A stretch of DNA of 38,060 bases from the IMG/VR virus record IMGVR_UViG_3300006810_000134, positions 1 through 38,060 of that record. One strand, given 5' to 3'. The notes beneath the pieces are model-generated. The model did no database searches. It was not told the origin of the DNA and saw nothing but the letters and a program-made list of their open reading frames with translations. The stretch comes from a virus. A program made the translations under genes and the position numbers. Positions 36,688-38,060 of this stretch are shown here, piece by piece. Positions within the stretch are counted from its first letter, which is position 1, and each line of letters begins with the position of its first letter.

Positions 36688-36927
36688 TCACCACCTAAAT
36701 TTTTTCTTCTTTGCCTTGTTAAATTTACTAATAGAACTTGCTGATAAATCTGCTGGGTCTTTTGTCCACTCTACATCTACAGGTGTTTCAAAAGATATAT
36801 TTGCAGATATTTGTCTTTTACAAATAAAGTTATCTTTTGGACATAGTATTTCAGGGTCTTCAGTAATTTTATGATTAATTTCATAAACAGTTTCACACCT
36901 TAAACATTTATAATCATATCTCGGCAT
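36688..36927 (-). CDS. FmdB-like zinc-ribbon protein
   Basis: 79 residues beginning MPRYDYKCLRCETVYE, the hallmark start of FmdB-type putative regulatory zinc ribbons (Cys8, Cys11). The second metal pair is Cys29 and Cys36 (CPKDNFIC), which is wider than the usual CPxC. A basic C-terminus follows (KFNKAKKKKFRW). It overlaps the end of the HNH gene by 14 bp. FmdB-like proteins are frequent near phage terminases. Their function is not known. Confidence 0.75.
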   Translation of the reverse strand: MPRYDYKCLRCETVYEINHKITEDPEILCPKDNFICKRQISANISFETPVDVEWTKDPADLSASSISKFNKAKKKKFRW

Positions 36928-37291
36928 CTCTTTTCAAATAACCTCTTAATAATGCTTGATACTCTTTGTGAGCACCAGCTTGTTGTCTTCCATCAAATAT
37001 ATCATGATGTCTCTTACATAATATCGCAACATTCCATAATTCATTGGATATGTTTCTATTTTTTCCACCCATACCTATAGCTTTGATATGAGCCATTTCT
37101 AACCATGTTCTATCTGTACACTCGTGCCACTCACATTGATAACCAGCTCTCTTTAATGCTTTTTCACGAAGTTCAGATTTGTTTATTTTTCCAGTACCTT
37201 CTCTTTTCTTCTGACCCATGCCAGAAATACCTGACTCACGACTTCTTCTCTTTTTATATTCTTGCCAAGTTTCTTTTTCAGCATCCCACAT
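36914..37291 (-). CDS. HNH endonuclease
   Basis: 125 residues. Residues 40-101 carry an intact HNH motif: CEWHEC (Cys53, Cys58), EMAHIKAI with His68, then NELWNVAILCKRHHDIFDG (Cys92, His95 as metal ligands). HNH proteins beside large terminases take part in cos cleavage in several long-tailed phages, so this is more likely a packaging nuclease than a homing enzyme. The N-terminal 35 residues are basic. No ribosome binding site is clear at ATG 37289-37291. Confidence 0.9.
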   Translation of the reverse strand: MWDAEKETWQEYKKRRSRESGISGMGQKKREGTGKINKSELREKALKRAGYQCEWHECTDRTWLEMAHIKAIGMGGKNRNISNELWNVAILCKRHHDIFDGRQQAGAHKEYQALLRGYLKRDAEI

Positions 37292-37317
37292 AATATTTAT
37301 ATTAACAGGTTCTCGTT

Positions 37318-37380
37318 ATGAATACAGCTCTCCTAAGAGAGCCGATGATGGGAGGAGGTCGGTGTGGAATCCGACTAACA
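37318..37380. other. GC-rich structured spacer; candidate cos/packaging or RNA element
   Basis: In an otherwise AT-rich window this stretch is clearly GC-rich. It has a perfect stem GCTCTC (37327-37332) / GAGAGC (37337-37342) with loop CTAA, then a purine tract GGGAGGAGG, then GTCGG (37358-37362) / CCGAC (37371-37375) with an eight-base loop. An alternative pairing of GGTTCTC (just upstream) with GAGAGCC is also possible. It sits just upstream of the HNH/terminase operon, where a cos site would fit. It has some likeness to a tRNA T-arm but no full cloverleaf can be drawn. Confidence 0.4.
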
Positions 37381-37457
37381 TTACCTTATCAAAAAATGTA
37401 AAAAGGTGTGGTATTTAAAACACTCACGCCATTTAACACTATGTTAACAAATAAAAC

Positions 37458-37485
37458 TTGAATGTTTGAGAGCTTGTGATAATAT
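37458..37485 (+). promoter_or_regulatory. Possible promoter for the plus-strand small gene
   Basis: TTGAAT (37458-37463) and TAATAT (37480-37485) are separated by 16 bases on the plus strand. The expected start point is almost at ATG 37496, so the transcript would be nearly leaderless, which is common in Actinobacteria. The match is weak in an AT-rich region. Confidence 0.3.
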
Positions 37486-37495
37486 TCACAAGATT

Positions 37496-37654
37496 ATGAT
37501 AGATATACAAGATTACTTAACCCACATGGCTGTTGGGTTAACAGACAGAAAAACAATTGAAGAAGCTAAATGGGGAAAACTCAAGAAAAAAGCTAAAGCT
37601 GTTTATGACAGACACTTTGTTAATTATACATTAACAGAAGAAGACTTACCTTAA
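37496..37654 (+). CDS. Short plus-strand ORF of unknown function
   Basis: The only plausible plus-strand gene in the window: 52 codons from ATG 37496 (the frame could be extended to a TTG at 37466). The product is Lys/Asp-rich and helical, with DRKTIEEAKWGKLKKKAKAVYDRHF. Its TAA overlaps the WhiB stop on the other strand in the palindrome TTAA (37651-37654), so the two genes are tightly convergent. It resembles small phage DNA-metabolism or regulatory ORFs only in a general way. It could still be spurious. Confidence 0.5.
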   Translation: MIDIQDYLTHMAVGLTDRKTIEEAKWGKLKKKAKAVYDRHFVNYTLTEEDLP

Positions 37655-37968
37655 AAATCCTCATCATCATCTGGTGGTAATGGTGCCATACGCCTTTCTT
37701 TGCGTATAGCTCTGCGTTCCCTTTCGGACTTACCACCCCAGATACCAAATCGCTCTCCTCGTTCTAGGGCTTGTTCTAGGCATGGCTCTTTTACTGGACA
37801 CTTGTTACAAATCTCTTTTGCTTTTTTAGTAGAGCTACCTCGTTCTGGAAACCACCAATCTGGGTCATTCTCTGGATATTTTACTTGATTACACAATCCA
37901 TCTGAGTACCACTCTGGTACATTAAGAACTTCTCCTAACAAACTAACAGAATAATCATCATTAGACAT
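37651..37968 (-). CDS. WhiB-family iron-sulfur regulator
   Basis: 105 residues with the four conserved cluster-binding cysteines Cys26, Cys54, Cys57 and Cys63 (C-x2-C-x5-C for the last three), a DPDWWFPERG stretch between, the turn GIWGG at 75-79, and a basic segment SERERRAIRKERR for DNA binding, then an acidic tail. WhiB-like proteins bind a 4Fe-4S cluster and interact with the primary sigma factor. Phage versions can redirect host transcription or block superinfection. A GGGAGAG ribosome binding site lies upstream of ATG 37966-37968. The family is a strong marker for an actinobacterial host. Confidence 0.95.
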   Translation of the reverse strand: MSNDDYSVSLLGEVLNVPEWYSDGLCNQVKYPENDPDWWFPERGSSTKKAKEICNKCPVKEPCLEQALERGERFGIWGGKSERERRAIRKERRMAPLPPDDDEDF

Positions 37969-37973
37969 ACATC

Positions 37974-38023
37974 TCTCCCATTACTATATAGGGGAAAACT
38001 TTTAGAGCAGCATTTCTCCCATT
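37974..38023. repeat. Pair of TCTCCCATT boxes upstream of whiB
   Basis: TCTCCCATT occurs at 37974-37982 and again at 38015-38023, 41 bp apart, followed by TAC or CAC. On the minus strand these read AATGGGAGA. The nearer copy is also the ribosome binding site of the WhiB gene. The further one could be an operator or the start signal of an upstream leader. Confidence 0.4.
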
Positions 38024-38060
38024 CACATACATAACTCTACATAAATTTATTAAGTCTTAA

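Noticed and set aside
37310-37380. tRNA-like segment (stem-loop plus GTCGG...CCGAC)
   Set aside because: The apparent T-loop has eight bases without the TTC motif, the other stem has a four-base loop, and no acceptor stem can be drawn.
37363-37418. Tiny plus-strand ORF starting GTG after GGGAGGAGG
   Set aside because: The purine tract is probably part of the structured spacer; the 18-codon product has no support beyond the ribosome-binding-like sequence.

Overview
The window is a late (virion and packaging) gene block of an AT-rich tailed phage with a long, apparently siphovirus-type tail. Almost every gene lies on the minus strand, so the transcriptional order runs from right to left. A WhiB-family regulator at the right end (37651-37968) points to an actinobacterial host, since WhiB proteins are essentially confined to Actinobacteria and their phages. 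The low G+C (about one third by eye) and fibre modules of a type common in marine phages make an uncultivated low-GC marine actinobacterium a reasonable host guess. That host is inference, not proof.

Reading from right to left, the layout is as follows. (1) WhiB, a short convergent plus-strand ORF, and a GC-rich structured spacer (37318-37380) that may be a packaging (cos) site. (2) The packaging and head genes: HNH nuclease, zinc-ribbon protein, small helical protein, large terminase, portal with a long C-terminal extension, prohead protease with an extra Cys cluster and acidic tail, HK97-fold major capsid protein, and a hairpin terminator (30133-30153). (3) The neck genes: a Lys-rich small protein, a head-tail adaptor, an inserted HTH/double-zinc-finger gene with a good promoter just behind it, a small unknown, a head-closure-like protein, an exceptionally large unknown protein (1239 aa), and a tail terminator. 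(4) The tail genes: a small acidic protein, the major tail protein, the G/GT-type tail assembly chaperone pair with a slippery heptamer CCCAAAA, and a very long tape measure frame broken by one in-frame TGA. (5) The tail tip and fibres: a tail protein, a tail-hub protein split by a lysozyme-like module, an S74-type fibre carrying a zinc-cluster insertion, and two further fibre genes. The last of these runs off the left edge and contains a cupredoxin-like domain.

Most genes overlap by one base (TAATG) or a few bases, so translation is probably coupled along a long operon. No integrase, replication gene, holin or recognisable free endolysin is visible, so the early and lysis regions lie outside the window.

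The most unusual items are: (a) a type-1-copper-like ligand set (H...C-x2-H-x2-M) inside a giant tail fibre; (b) a LamG domain cut in two by a GH24-like lysozyme module that lacks the expected catalytic Glu; (c) a tape measure frame interrupted by a single TGA with no restart site for 90 codons; (d) a Cys-rich loop inserted in an S74 chaperone domain; (e) a 1239-aa protein of unknown role among the neck genes; and (f) an HTH plus tandem C-x2-C-x22-C-x2-C protein followed by its own promoter inside the late operon.
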